From Breviolum minutum Mf 1.05b.01 (taxonomy: Eukaryota; Sar; Dinophyceae; Suessiales; Symbiodiniaceae), in NCBI GenBank assembly GCA_000507305.1, contig DF240119.1:1-64000 (forward strand): a stretch of DNA of 64,000 bases, in the 5' to 3' direction. The position numbers were made by a program, and so were the translations under genes. Under the pieces are notes generated by a model. It did not search any database. It was not told where the DNA came from and was given only the letters and a program-made list of their open reading frames with translations. Below, one piece after another: positions 12,124-23,400 of the stretch. How positions within the stretch are numbered: position 1 is the first letter of the stretch; each line of letters starts with the position of its first letter.

Positions 12124-12208
12124 AACACAGAAAGGAATGAAGCTGTCATGGAGGGTGGGGGGGGACTGACCTAGTATGCCAATTTTGGCTCAAGGTCTCT
12201 GTTTTCCC
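12124..12208 (+). repeat. Left terminal direct repeat of the retroelement
   Basis: It begins AACACAGAAAGGAATGAAGC, contains a run of eight G, and ends near GTCTCTGTTTTCCC. It differs from the copy at 17376-17460 by one G in the G-run and one base after it. It lies just upstream of the Gag-like ORF and would supply its 5' leader. At ~85 bases it is very short for an LTR. Confidence 0.75.
12178..12194 (+). other. DinoSL relic in left terminal repeat
   Basis: GCCAATTTTGGCTCAAG matches the 3' part of the dinoflagellate spliced leader (CCATTTTGGCTCAAG) with one extra A. In living dinoflagellates the leader is trans-spliced to mRNA 5' ends, so a genomic copy suggests reverse transcription of a trans-spliced RNA. 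Confidence 0.7.
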
Positions 12209-12331
12209 TCCAAGAGGAGCTCAGAAACAGGGATCAGCAGGAGCCGACAGTGAGAAGGTACACTGTCCGAGTTTTCTGCATAGACTAGGAAGAAGTGAGC
12301 ACGAGGCTTACCCGGAGGGTCCTCATTCGCG

Positions 12332-13816
12332 ATGGCACTTTTTGGTGCCTGGGACGACTTGGCAAACTTTGGGCAAATCACAGACATTCGTGTCTTTTTC
12401 CATTTAGCTGATGATGTCTGGGACGCTGTCTGCATGCACTTGGGGCAGACAGGCGAATACATCCGACTTTTGGGTGCGGTGCCCGCTTCAGCCATTCCGG
12501 CTGCTTGCGGTTTAGCTGTACTTCCCGACGGGTCGTCCCTGACCCCAATCCATGCCACTCAGGTGGGGTTAGTTTGGCGAATGGCTAGAAGAATAACAGC
12601 CTTTCACTCAGGTGTTCTCGAAGAAGACTTCCAGGATATCGATCCATGGGCCACCTCAGCAACACAACATGCAGAGGAGGCAGAGAGCGATAAGAAGAGA
12701 GCAGCTTCAACTATAAGCTCAGGTGTCAAGGAACGGGTACTGAAGATGAGCGCCTTACTGGATCAAAGTGATGATTCGGAGTTGCTCCCACCGGGGACAG
12801 CAGAGATCGAGAGGTGGACACAAGCCTACCTGGTGCTGATGGGAGCTCACCCAGATGAGACTGAGGAACCGACGGCAAATCAACTTGCTGCCTTGGCCAA
12901 GAGAACCCTCACTTTGGATCAGGCACCGTATGCTGAGTTTGCAGTATGGCTTCCATATGAAAGGAAGACAGCCAAGAACATCAAGTGCAGAGTGTTCACG
13001 CCCTTGGGTGACGGGACTTTCCTACAGAGAGAACTGCCTGGCCCAAGTTCGTACCTGGGTTGGACAGCAAGCTGGAAAGTCTTTAGAACAGCTTGCCTGA
13101 TGCTAGGGATAGCAAGCATGGCCTCCCTAGAAGCATATGCAAGGCACATAGAGAAATTGGTGGTACAATGGCCTCAATGCTGGGGACTCATCTATGCAGC
13201 AGATGATTTGATGAGAGCAGAGAGGTGGGAAAAGTACAGAAGACTGTTCAAGCTCGACTCGGCTCATGGCAGAGAGGTACCAAGGGATTGGGACCCACAT
13301 AGACCGTGGAGCTGCGTGATGTTCCATGCCACAAAGGACAGCCTCTTCTGGAATGAGAAGGTACACATACCGGCGAGTTGCTGGATGGCTTCGGGTGGAA
13401 GAGGGGCACCAACTGTTGCGTCAGAAGCGGCAGTGGTATCTCACTTACCTGGAGTGTGGCGTGAGGACAACCACAATCCAAGCAACGAGGGCGGAGAGAG
13501 GAAGAAGCAGTCCAACAGAGACAAGAGGCAAGCGAGGAAGAGAAGGGCACAGGAGGAGCGTGAGGAGCTCAAGAGACTCAGGGGAGGACACCCCAACACA
13601 GATAAGGGTGGAAAAGGATCCGCTGGTGCAAAGGGAAAAGGAAAATCCAAGGACCAATCAGGAGAACCCATTTGCTTCAGCTGGGATTCCAATCAAGGAG
13701 TCTGCGCAGACGTGCCGCCAGGAGGTGCTTGCAAGAACGCTGTTAAGCGAGCGCATAAGTGTAGGATTTGCTTGAGCCCCTCTCACAGGAGTGGGGATTG
13801 CAACAAACAACAGTGA
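12332..13816 (+). CDS. Gag-like protein with C-terminal zinc knuckle
   Basis: 494 residues from an ATG about 120 bases after the terminal repeat. The first ~350 residues have no motif I recognise. Residues ~385-430 are a basic stretch rich in Lys, Arg and Gly, suited to nucleic-acid binding. The C-terminus has a degenerate Cys cluster (CFSWDSNQGVC ... GGAC) and then the canonical knuckle CRICLSPSHRSGDC (C-x2-C-x4-H-x4-C), followed almost directly by the stop. Position ahead of the methyltransferase-like and RT ORFs supports a Gag role (packaging the element RNA). The frame is intact. Confidence 0.75.
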   Translation: MALFGAWDDLANFGQITDIRVFFHLADDVWDAVCMHLGQTGEYIRLLGAVPASAIPAACGLAVLPDGSSLTPIHATQVGLVWRMARRITAFHSGVLEEDFQDIDPWATSATQHAEEAESDKKRAASTISSGVKERVLKMSALLDQSDDSELLPPGTAEIERWTQAYLVLMGAHPDETEEPTANQLAALAKRTLTLDQAPYAEFAVWLPYERKTAKNIKCRVFTPLGDGTFLQRELPGPSSYLGWTASWKVFRTACLMLGIASMASLEAYARHIEKLVVQWPQCWGLIYAADDLMRAERWEKYRRLFKLDSAHGREVPRDWDPHRPWSCVMFHATKDSLFWNEKVHIPASCWMASGGRGAPTVASEAAVVSHLPGVWREDNHNPSNEGGERKKQSNRDKRQARKRRAQEEREELKRLRGGHPNTDKGGKGSAGAKGKGKSKDQSGEPICFSWDSNQGVCADVPPGGACKNAVKRAHKCRICLSPSHRSGDCNKQQ

Positions 13817-14059
13817 AGTTGTCAAAAGACGGGATGCGGGAAGAGTCGGTCGAGTCTGTGTTGATCTAACCTTTTCTTGCCGGTGCGTTTTTCATTTGTT
13901 TGTTGACATGTTTGAATTTCAGGTGACGGTTGTATCGCATGAGGGAAAAATCTTTCATGACAATGAGAGATTACGTTTGCACTTGTCTCTTGATACCACC
14001 ATGGGTACCCTGGCTTCGCAGCTGCTGGTTTCAGCGGCTGGTTCCCGGAGTCGGGCAAC

Positions 14060-15268
14060 ATGGTGAGTCGAGAAGGCCAAGTATCGCTGTCGGGAGAAAG
14101 TTCAGAGTCGTCTTCCAGCACAACGGAGGAGGAGGTAGTGAAGCCTGCACCGTCCGAGGTGGCTGAGGAGGAGAAGGAAGAGAAGAAGGCAGAGCCGAGT
14201 GAAGTGAAGACAACACCGGCCACACCCAAGCTGGACCAGGCCGAAGGGGGCAAGGATGCCGAACCTTTGGTCCCCAGCAGGGTGCAGGAAGCTCTGAACA
14301 AAGCAGGGAGCTTTGAGGAGTACAGGAGAGAAAGGGTATTCAGATACCTCCACCTGTACTCAGGCCCAGAGGATGTGTTAGGAAGACAGCTCAAAGAAGA
14401 AGCAAAGAAAAATGGCATTCAAGTGATGGTATTATCCTTAGACAGGAAGAGAGACAAATCGCTGGATTTAGCCAACCCGGAAAATCATGAGATGATCAAG
14501 AAGGAGGTGGCGGAAGGCCTGTGGGATGGGTCGCACATTGGATTCCCGTGCAACTCGTTCTCCAGGGCACGCCACAATTACATGGAGGGTATGCCCCCAC
14601 CTGTGAGGGATGCAGCTCACATTTACGGGTTGCCGTCCAATGAGAAGAGGGCCCAAGAGGAGGCCGATAGGGGCACCCTCATGGCAGTCCAGTCGGGCTG
14701 GATTCATGAGGAACAGGTGAAGGTGGCCAGGAGGAGGTTGGTACCACCGGTATCGACACTTGAAAACCCCCCTGGCGACGACAGAGCTGGATCGGCATGG
14801 ATGCTGCCAGAGATGCAGGAAGCCTTGAGATGTACTAAAGCATATGAAGTGCAATTCAACACATGTGCCTATCAATCAAAATTGAAGGAGAGATGGTATA
14901 AGCCAGCCCAATGGGCAGGCAGACTGGAAGGCCTTGAAAGACTGAGGCGTGCGTGCAATTGCCCGAAATGGGCGAAGCACATCACTCTGATGGGCAAAGC
15001 CAAAACAGAAGCAGCGGGTGAGTACCCTGAGGAGTTGGCCACGGAAGTGGCAAAGCTGATAGTGATGACTTGGAAAAGGGTGCTTGGGCTAGAATGGTGG
15101 CGCCACAAGGTAGCAACGAGTGAAGAAGAGGTCAGCCAATATTCAAAGAAGTGGCTGGAAGCGGAGCTCCCCTCCAGGGAAGAAAAGGTCCTGGACAGTC
15201 GCCTTCGAGGAGCCCAAGGAGGAGCCCGAAGAAGGCGAGAAGAGAGAGGAGCCGGGAAAGAGACCTAA
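14060..15268 (+). CDS. Cytosine-methyltransferase-like ORF inside a retroelement
   Basis: 402 residues. An acidic, Glu/Ser-rich N-terminus (~90 residues) precedes a domain that starts RYLHLYSGPEDVLGRQL. This resembles the SAM-binding 'FSG-G' opening of C5 cytosine methyltransferases. Further on are HIGFPCNSFSRARH, in the place of the catalytic Pro-Cys motif IV, and TLENPPGDDRAGS, in the place of the Glu-Asn motif VI. A Cys/His segment (RACNCPKWAKHITL) closes the domain. Methyltransferase genes carried by eukaryotic retrotransposons, including dinoflagellate ones, have been reported. Enzyme activity here is inference; it could be a degenerate Rossmann domain with another role. The start is uncertain because the frame is shared with the Gag-like ORF and stops lie between (13817-14059). 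The 3' end overlaps the RT ORF. Confidence 0.6.
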   Translation: MVSREGQVSLSGESSESSSSTTEEEVVKPAPSEVAEEEKEEKKAEPSEVKTTPATPKLDQAEGGKDAEPLVPSRVQEALNKAGSFEEYRRERVFRYLHLYSGPEDVLGRQLKEEAKKNGIQVMVLSLDRKRDKSLDLANPENHEMIKKEVAEGLWDGSHIGFPCNSFSRARHNYMEGMPPPVRDAAHIYGLPSNEKRAQEEADRGTLMAVQSGWIHEEQVKVARRRLVPPVSTLENPPGDDRAGSAWMLPEMQEALRCTKAYEVQFNTCAYQSKLKERWYKPAQWAGRLEGLERLRRACNCPKWAKHITLMGKAKTEAAGEYPEELATEVAKLIVMTWKRVLGLEWWRHKVATSEEEVSQYSKKWLEAELPSREEKVLDSRLRGAQGGARRRREERGAGKET

Positions 15269-17375
15269 GAGGAAGGTCACTTCTAGAGCCTTTGAGGGTG
15301 CTGACAATCCCAACAACTCAATGCCGGAGGCGTCGGGTCAACCATCGAAGAAGGCGAGGAGAGAAGGACAAGACGACTTCTCGGTGGGAGGTATGAGGCA
15401 CCCCAAGAAGGCAGTGGACAGGTTGCACTTGCTGAAGACTTGCGGGATGCATGTGAGGAACAGATGGGAGCTCTTCTATATGAGGAACCCCTCTGCAAGA
15501 CGGGTGGCGAAGGACTACGGCACCCCGGAGGCAGAGATTGACCCCGAGGTACTCGAGGCGTGGAAGAAACAACTGGAGGAAGAGTTCGCCACGGGACCAG
15601 AGGAGGAGCAGGAGAGGACGGTGAAGTTAGCCTTCGAGTTCAAGTCACCGTTGAAAGCCCACCTTTGGGAAGGGTGGCAAAAGAAGTCAAGGGACCCGGA
15701 CGAGCACCTGGCGAGTTTCATTAGGCACGGAGTGCCGTTGGGCATGAGCCTACCGGTACCGTCGTCAGGAGGTGTGTTCCCGCCGGCAGATCCCGCGAAG
15801 AGAAGTAGGCTCGAGGAAGATGTAGAGTTCGAGGACGCCAGAGGCACAAAGAACTACTCGTCAGTCACCACCCAGCAGGGGGAGGCGACCATCGAGATCG
15901 ACAGATACTTGAAGAAGGGCTTCGTCAGGAGGATGTCTTGGGATGAGGTGGCGAAGCTCTTTGGCTCCGGCACAGTTTCAAAGATGGCCCTGCTTCTCAA
16001 GGAGAAGCCAGACGGAAGTACCAAGAGAAGAATCATTCTCGACTTACGCAGAAGTGGAGGAAATGAGAAGTGTGAAGTGGAAGAGAGGATCTGCCTACCA
16101 AGGTTGTCAGATGTGCTGGAGATGATGCGTCACATGAGGTCAACGGAGATGGACCTCAAAGAGTTTCTGATGGATTACAACTACAAGAGATCCAGAAGAG
16201 ACGTGGACGACCAAGGCACGGAGTTTGTGTTGGCAGACATGCAGGATGCATTCTGCCATTTTGGGGTGCACCCAAAAGAACTCAGAAATTGCATCTCCCC
16301 GGATGAGTCCGGAAAAGGTGCATTGCTGTGGACAGCTATGTTATTCGGCTTTAAAGCCGCACCGCTGCTCATGGGCAGGCTCGCATCGGCCTGCGGAAGG
16401 CTCATACAGTCTCTCTACTACAGCTTCGAAGTCCAATCACAAATCTACATGGACGACCTGCTATTCGCAATGAAAGGGCCCGTCCAGCATAGAGAGAAGC
16501 TCATCAGTTTGATGATCTACACTCTGAGGGCGATGGGTGTGCAACTATCGCTGGAGAAAGGAGAACGGGGCACCAGGATTCAGTGGATCGGAGCCAGCAT
16601 CGAGCTGAGGTCAGACACCCTCACGCTGGGAATTCCGGCCAAAATGGCAAGGGAGGTGCTAGATACGCTGATGGACTGGAAGAAGAGAGGAATGGTGCCA
16701 ATGAGAGATTGGCAAGCGCTCACTGGCAGGTTGAGCTGGATGGCAGGAGTGGTCCGCAGAATCCGGTGGTGCGTAGCAATCTTTTACGCCATTTTGGCAG
16801 AAGCACAAAAGGAAGAGGCTGAAGGAGTAGAAGATCAGAGGGCGGCCAAGAGAAAGGACAGCAGGCCGAAGACCGGGTTGATTGCGGTGAAAAGACTCGG
16901 GGTAGTGCTGAGCTGGTTAGTCAGAGCCCTCAAGGACCCAGAGGAGAAGTTGACAAAGCATGAGAACTTGGTGAGGAAAGCCCCCAAGTACATGATGATC
17001 ACCGATGCCTGCCCAAAGGGCATTGGGGCAATCCTGGTGAAGAGATATGAAGATGGATCCCACACCATCATCAGTGCATACGAGGCCATCGTGTCCAAGA
17101 ACAACGCTCTGTTGCTGCAACTGGAACATGGGGAGCCCAGTTCACAGGGACCTCTGGAGGCGTTGGCAATCTGGAGAGGATTGCAGCTTTGGAAGAGCAA
17201 GCTAAGAGGTGCACCTCTTTTGGTCAGAAGCGATTCGGTGGTGGCACTGTCGATGGTGCAGAAGATGAGTTCCAAGTCGGTGGCCCTCAATTACATCGCG
17301 GCGGAACTATCAGTCCTGCTGGAAGATTTGCAGATCCCTGAGGTAGTTTCTCACCACCTTAGGGGAAAGGACAAN
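15120..17375 (+). CDS. Reverse transcriptase/RNase H polyprotein
   Basis: About 750 residues in a frame different from the preceding ORF. The frame opens at a GTG, so expression probably needs frameshifting or splicing from the upstream ORF rather than its own start. After a basic N-terminal linker come RT motifs: KRRIILDLRR, VLADMQDAFCHFGVHP (palm Asp), LLWTAMLFGFKAAPLLMGR, and the catalytic box QIYMDDLLFAMKG. RNase H follows with MMITDACPKGIGAIL (Asp), PLEALAIWRGLQLW (Glu) and LLVRSDSVVALSM (Asp). The sequence ends at VSHHLRGKD where an N interrupts it, so the last RNase H Asp (normally in an ADALSR-like motif) is missing. All visible catalytic residues are present, making this the best-preserved polymerase in the window. 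Confidence 0.85.
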
Positions 17376-17460
17376 AACACAGAAAGGAATGAAGCTGTCA
17401 TGGAGGGTGGGGGGGACAGACCTAGTATGCCAATTTTGGCTCAAGGTCTCTGTTTTCCCC
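17376..17460 (+). repeat. Right terminal direct repeat with DinoSL relic
   Basis: Nearly identical to 12124-12208. The DinoSL-like GCCAATTTTGGCTCAAG lies at 17429-17445. It follows the N at 17375 directly. Downstream sequence from 17461 differs from the Gag leader, so if this is a second copy it is cut off here. Confidence 0.75.
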
Positions 17461-20400
17461 CCCGCCCTTAATTCCCAACAGAGACCTTGTCGGTTTTGGT
17501 TTTCTACAGAGGCTGAGAAGAGGAGGGTTTAGTTTGGCGCAGCTGGTGGAGCTGTAAGATATAAACATGCAAAAGGCATGTGAGTGAAACTGCAGGCATA
17601 CAAGAGGTATGATCTGTGCGAGATCCAGACTCCAACCACCTACAAAAAAGCCTTGGATGGGTGGGTGGGTTGTTAGATGCGAAATGACTGAGTGTTTCAA
17701 GAAACTATTCATACTTAGGATAAATGACCGGCCAGAAAAGTCTATTTGGCAAGCTATTTCTGGGTATCCCTGAAAAAAAGAAACACACTGAAAGTTGGCC
17801 ATCCCTATGAGCTGAGCTTTCTCATAGACCCATCGATTGAACAAAGGTGATTTCCCATCTGAAGATGGTACATTCACATCTGAAGATGGTACCCCCCCTC
17901 GCCCCAACAAAAAAAACCCAAGTTTTTTTGGCAGTCATCCCTATCGTTACATTTGCCAACCTTTCCCCCGGTCACCATCTCCACACCTAAAATCCGTCGA
18001 AAACTCTCCGTGCAAGATTGACCTGGTGGAACAAGACCCATCGTCACGACAGGCTCGAAAAATTGGGATCTTTTGACCCCTTCCGGGCTTCCTTGCAGCT
18101 TCCCAGTTTTAGATGGAAAAGTGGATGAGGGATCACAAAAAACGCCAACAAAAATGCAAAACCCGAAGGTTTTTTTTTGTTTTGTTTGGACCAAATTTTG
18201 GAGTCGAATCTTAATTTTTTTTCTTCTAGACTTCAAAATAAAAAAAAAACACAGAATCTCAGATATTGTTTCACCCAAGCAAAAACTTTGAGAAGCACTT
18301 CATAGCAGGGTTTTTTCCAAACAACCTCCCCATCCACTATCTTTCTTGGGGAATCCTCGCAGTTTTCGGCCAGGTCTATCACGACGTGGCGGCCGAGTTT
18401 GCGCGGCAGAATGGTGTGGGAACCGAAAAGTTGACTGATGATGGCTTACACCCCAGAAGTTGAACATGATTTTTGCTGAAAATCGACGGACCCCTGGAAG
18501 TTTGGAGATTCCGAACTTGGAAAACCATCTATTTTTTTGGGGGGCGGAGCTGTTAAACTTCAGGAGGGTATGTTGTTTTCCTTTTGTTTGTTTTGAGAAA
18601 GCTAGGGGGGCGGTTTATTGCTTGAATATATGATATCGATTCGTAAATGATATATATAATTAGATGTGATATGACAATAAATAATATGATCGTAAAACAC
18701 ACCAGGAAGCATTTTGAAGAAAATTTGGTGCGAATATTTTTCCTTTTTCAAAGGAAAACAACCTTTGCTGGGGGTGGCTGCCTGGAAAATGGACCCTTTG
18801 AAGATGTATTTCCTATTGAAAATTGGATGATTTTCCGGCAACCAGTTAGTTAAAACGACTCTGTCTCTTCCAACTTTTTTCTTTTCAAAACTCAGGTCTT
18901 CTCTTCATCGAGGTGCAGGGATTGATGTGCTCATATTTTTTTTTACGGGTGGGAGAGAGTTTTCACCTCAATCGTAGGGCGCGAAGTCCGATTGCTTGAA
19001 GGCAAGGCCACTAAGCCCATGATGAAGCCCACCCCCCCCCCCCCGGACCCAAAAAGCAAACTTCAGAAAACCAGGGGAAAAAGAAAAGAAGCACACTTCA
19101 CAACAAAATCCGGCCACTTTTGAGCGTTGAAAAGGGGGAGAACTTCTCTTTTTATATACTTCCCCACCCCCCAAAAAAAACACAACCCCAAACCAAACGA
19201 CCACAACTTGTTCACTCGCAAAAAGTCACGATGGAAAAAACTCGGTGGGAATTTTTGGCCGATTTTTTGAAGGCCAGTGCCATCTCTGGAGCTCATGTGA
19301 AGGAAGCGTTTGATCAGCTCTTTGAGGAGGCAACTGGAGGGACCCTCCACTTTTTCTCAGCTGCACGTGGTTTACCGGGTTATATATAGGGTCCAATAGG
19401 GTGAACCAACCCTTAATATGAGAAATGGTTGGGCAAGCCTATAACCCCGTTGACATGTGCAGCTAAGGTTTTTGTTGGAGGTTTTCTCTTTGCTCCGCAA
19501 AAAAAATGTGAATACCAAAGTTGAAATTTTGACGACTCGATTGAGTTTTTTTTTGTAACACAAGTTTTCAAACTAGGATGATGCTTTCTTCAGAAAATCT
19601 GTTGAAAATTGTGGATGATTTTTCTGCTTTTCATTGCTTCAGCCAAGCAACACCAAAGATTCCAGGTCTATGGCAAGTCGCCCAAGGAGTTGGGGATGTC
19701 CAGTCGACTTTGGAGAGCTGTGGAGGGCTGTCGAGCCCAATCGTAAGCCCGCCTACAAAAAAGGCACTATCTTGATGATATCCTTGTACTGAACTCTTGT
19801 TTCTATCACCTAATATGGGGCCCTGCAGTTACATGTTGGGGTTATGACCCAATGTCTATGAATGTTGATGTTTTATTCGTCGGTGGTTGGAAAAAAACAA
19901 ACAACGCACTCATGTACCATTGGTAGGTAGAGGTGGGTGTTAAATTCTTCTAAGTTTCCAGTCAGAAAAAGTCGTTAAATTTATTATATTCTGGAAACCA
20001 TCTTATAGTAGTTTTGAGTTTTGAATGATCTTCATAAATGAAAATATCATTTGTATACATGTCGTTTTCATCATGATACACATCTTTGTTATGAAATGAA
20101 TATCTAGTATTTTCATATATTAAATGATCCTTCTGATACAACCAGGGATTATATAAGATATTTATCAATAAAACCAGTTCAAATGATATAACCATTTATT
20201 TTACTTGTAAGACACTTTTTTTTCCATCCCACATCTTTGAGTATTCAAACAATCGTTATTCATATTCAACATTAAGATTGATTATTGCATTATTTCTTTT
20301 GAAAACATGATTGTATCAATAGATTTTCGAACATCCAAATTACATGTTAAATTAAAGTGTTGATTGGCATTTATCTTTAATAGCGTGAAATCAGTTCCAA

Positions 20401-23400
20401 CGATACTTGTAGTTTCAATAATACCGCCACCACACCACACCACAACCCTGCGCAATGCTCCGCGAAACCAAAGGTCAGAGGGCTTGGTCGATGGCACGGC
20501 GCTGTCGGGAGTGGCTCGTCGGGTCTGGTGTTTTCGTCTGGTTTTTTGTTTCTCTCTCCGCAAAAACAAAAACAACGGGGTCGAGTCGTGCTGGCTGGTG
20601 AGATGGCATTTTGAAAGCGTGCTGTTTCTTTCTGTTTCCCCAAACGGCCGAAGATTCTTTTTTGCGGTGAGTTTTTTTGTGTGTTTTTATTCGGAATGTT
20701 GATTGGAATTCTGGAAGGTTATTGGCCCCTGATAACTTAGAATTCCCCGATTTTCGGCATTTCTTGTTCCAAAGGGACTCCCTTTAGTTGCATGGGAAAA
20801 ATCTTGGCCAATCTTTGGAAAAACAATTTGTTTGGAGGTGGAGAGAAGTGTTTCAACAGGTTTGCTATGCATGTTCTAAGTGGTGAGGAATTGGAATTAC
20901 CCTCCTGTATTAGGGATTTACGTTATAAGGCTAAAGCTGGAATAGTCAAACTGTCAGGAGAGGTGCACTTGCCAGTATCAGCAAGTGCATACTCAATGGG
21001 ATATGATTTGACGTGTTTTTGAAGTTGAACAAAGTCTTTGAGAGGCAACAAAAACTCAAAATTTCCAAAGACTCAGACATGTTTGTTCACATGGTTCCAA
21101 AAAAAGCGACCAAAACAACTCAATGTATAAATCATTGATTTCAATCAAATTGAACTTACCACCACCCAAAATTTTCGTATCTCCCGTTTCGAACTTCACG
21201 TATCCAGCGTTTGTTGAAAGTGAACAACTACCGAGGTCACAATTTCTCCCAGCAATCGCACGACGAAGAGCTCTGGTATGGATCCAAATGGGGGTTAGTG
21301 GATCGACCGTTAGAAAGAAAAGGATGGTAAGTTCCATCAAAAATTTAGATGGGACCGAATCCCAACGGACCCCGAAGTAAGTTGCGATCGAGCTATTGGA
21401 TCCTCAGGTTTTTTTGGGCTCCGTTTTTTCGTGGGTCCTGTTGGTGATTTCTTGGATAAGTGGATTTTTTTCCCGATTTTTTTTTCACCATTTGTGAGGA
21501 GGTGTGAAAAAAAATCTAAGCATCTACTTGGACATCCGAATTTTTGGGTAGTTTTGGCGAATTCCCCAAATTGGAGCCTTGGATAAGTTGAATGAGCGAC
21601 AAAAACATGGGGGGGGGGCGTTCCTGCGTGATGCTGGATGCTGGAAACTTCGCCAAAGAAAACCTTTCAAAAAAGACTTGGGAAAATGGCCGCAGCATTT
21701 TTGAAATATACTGTATATATATATATAAACATGATTATATAATATTGGATCTATTTCTCCCCCACTCAGGAAGGTATTTATAAAGTGGAAGGTTTATTAA
21801 GTGGAACGTTTATTAAAAAGATACCTCAAAAAATCGGCCCCCCCACCAAATTGGAAGTGATTTTGGGGGCTTCCAGAAGAATAAGAACGTGCCTTTGGCC
21901 GAGGCCTTTGTGGCCCTTGCAGGGATCGGTTTTTGTTTTTTGATGTTAGCGCTGAACTTGAAGCAGCTTCGTTTCGCCCATTTTCCTTTTTTTTGGTGTT
22001 TCTTCACAGATTTGGTGAAATCCACGGTACAAAAAAAACCATGCAGAATGGGATCGACAATATCGAAGAAAATTTCCAATTGAAGTGGTAAAAAGTTGCT
22101 CCTTTTCATGCTTCGAAACCCAAGGTTGTGACTACTGTGGCTGAGATGGGTCATAGTGATTCGGGAGCCGCCGATGTGGCCCCGCTTTTTTTTGGTTCAG
22201 ATCTTCAAAGTGCAGCATGAGATGATGTCATTTTTTGAAATGGCCAGCGTGTTTGGTATTTTTTTCCATGAGGTATTTTTTTGCTATATGAATAAATAGA
22301 ACGGAGAACTTGCCAGTTATTTGGAGAACTGTTTTTTGTCATTGAAATGCTAGGCAAAGTGAAGATTTAAGCAGTTGACATTACCAAGCTTATACATGAA
22401 GCCATCTTAGTGAATACTGTCGCTGACTGTATGTTTAGGATCTTTATATTAATCTTTGAATACATCCAACACTTGGAAAAAATCCAAATAGTACCAGAAT
22501 TGAAATTTGGGCAGGACAAACTGCTGCAGTGTAAGAGTTAAAAGGTTCAAAAAGAGCAAGTTTATGAATCTGAATAAGAGATTTGTCCTATTCCACGATA
22601 GGGATTGTCCATTGGTATTTGAAGCCAGTGGTTACTGTTCGTGAGTGGGAGTTGCGTGCCTGGCGTGTAGAAAGGTACGCGCTTAAGCAACGGTGTTGGG
22701 CAGAGTTCAACAGAACTATGTTTCCAGTCAAACCAACATCTGCTATGAGCTGTTAGACTCTTGGTTGTTTTCTCTTGTGCTGAATGTGCCTTGAGCTGAT
22801 AAAAACTTTGCAACAATTGCACAACACTCGCATCATCCATCTCTCCAAAAAACCCATGTGAATTCGCAAGATCATTATATTCCTGCAATCCAACAAGGAA
22901 AAACGACCTGGTGCTTTTTCCATTTTTTTGTCATTTTTCAACCCTTAGCATGAAGGTTTTGGGGTGAAAAAGTTGGGAAGCTTTTTGTTGGGTCCAAGAT
23001 AAAGGGAAAGAGTGGGAAACTCACAGACTAGGGCTAGAATTTATGCAGAATAGGCTCAGCCTTGTATTTTGGTGCTGAGATATTCGGGGATTTTTTTGAG
23101 TGATCAAATGGTCTCAAATGGAATGAAGGTATTTTTGAAACATGTTGTAAAAGAAACAAAACGCCCTCGACAATTTTGGGAAGTTCCAAGCTCATTGGGG
23201 AGAAAAACCTGAGAACACATGTCATGTCTTTGCGGGTTTCCTATGGGTAAACTCTTTGCAGGTTGTAGTGGGATAGCTGAATAGCCACCACATTGCAAGA
23301 CTTGGGGTAGAACTTGCATCTTTGCTTCGATATGGGGGCGGAAGATGGTCCTTTATATGGAGTCTCCTAGTGATTTCAGTGTGCCCAACACCCAATCGCA

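Larger units (their letters stand above)
12124..17460 (+). mobile_element. Retroelement with terminal direct repeats and Gag, methyltransferase-like and RT-RNase H ORFs
   Basis: The unit is bounded by ~85-bp near-identical direct repeats (12124-12208 and 17376-17460). Internally, on one strand, are a Gag-like ORF with a zinc knuckle, an ORF with a cytosine-methyltransferase-like fold, and a reverse transcriptase/RNase H ORF. The first two are in the same frame but separated by stops; the third overlaps the second by about 150 bases in another frame. Each terminal repeat holds a DinoSL-like sequence. A single N at 17375 joins the RNase H end to the right repeat, so the right boundary could be an assembly join, or the start of a second tandem copy, rather than a true 3' end. 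Confidence 0.7.
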
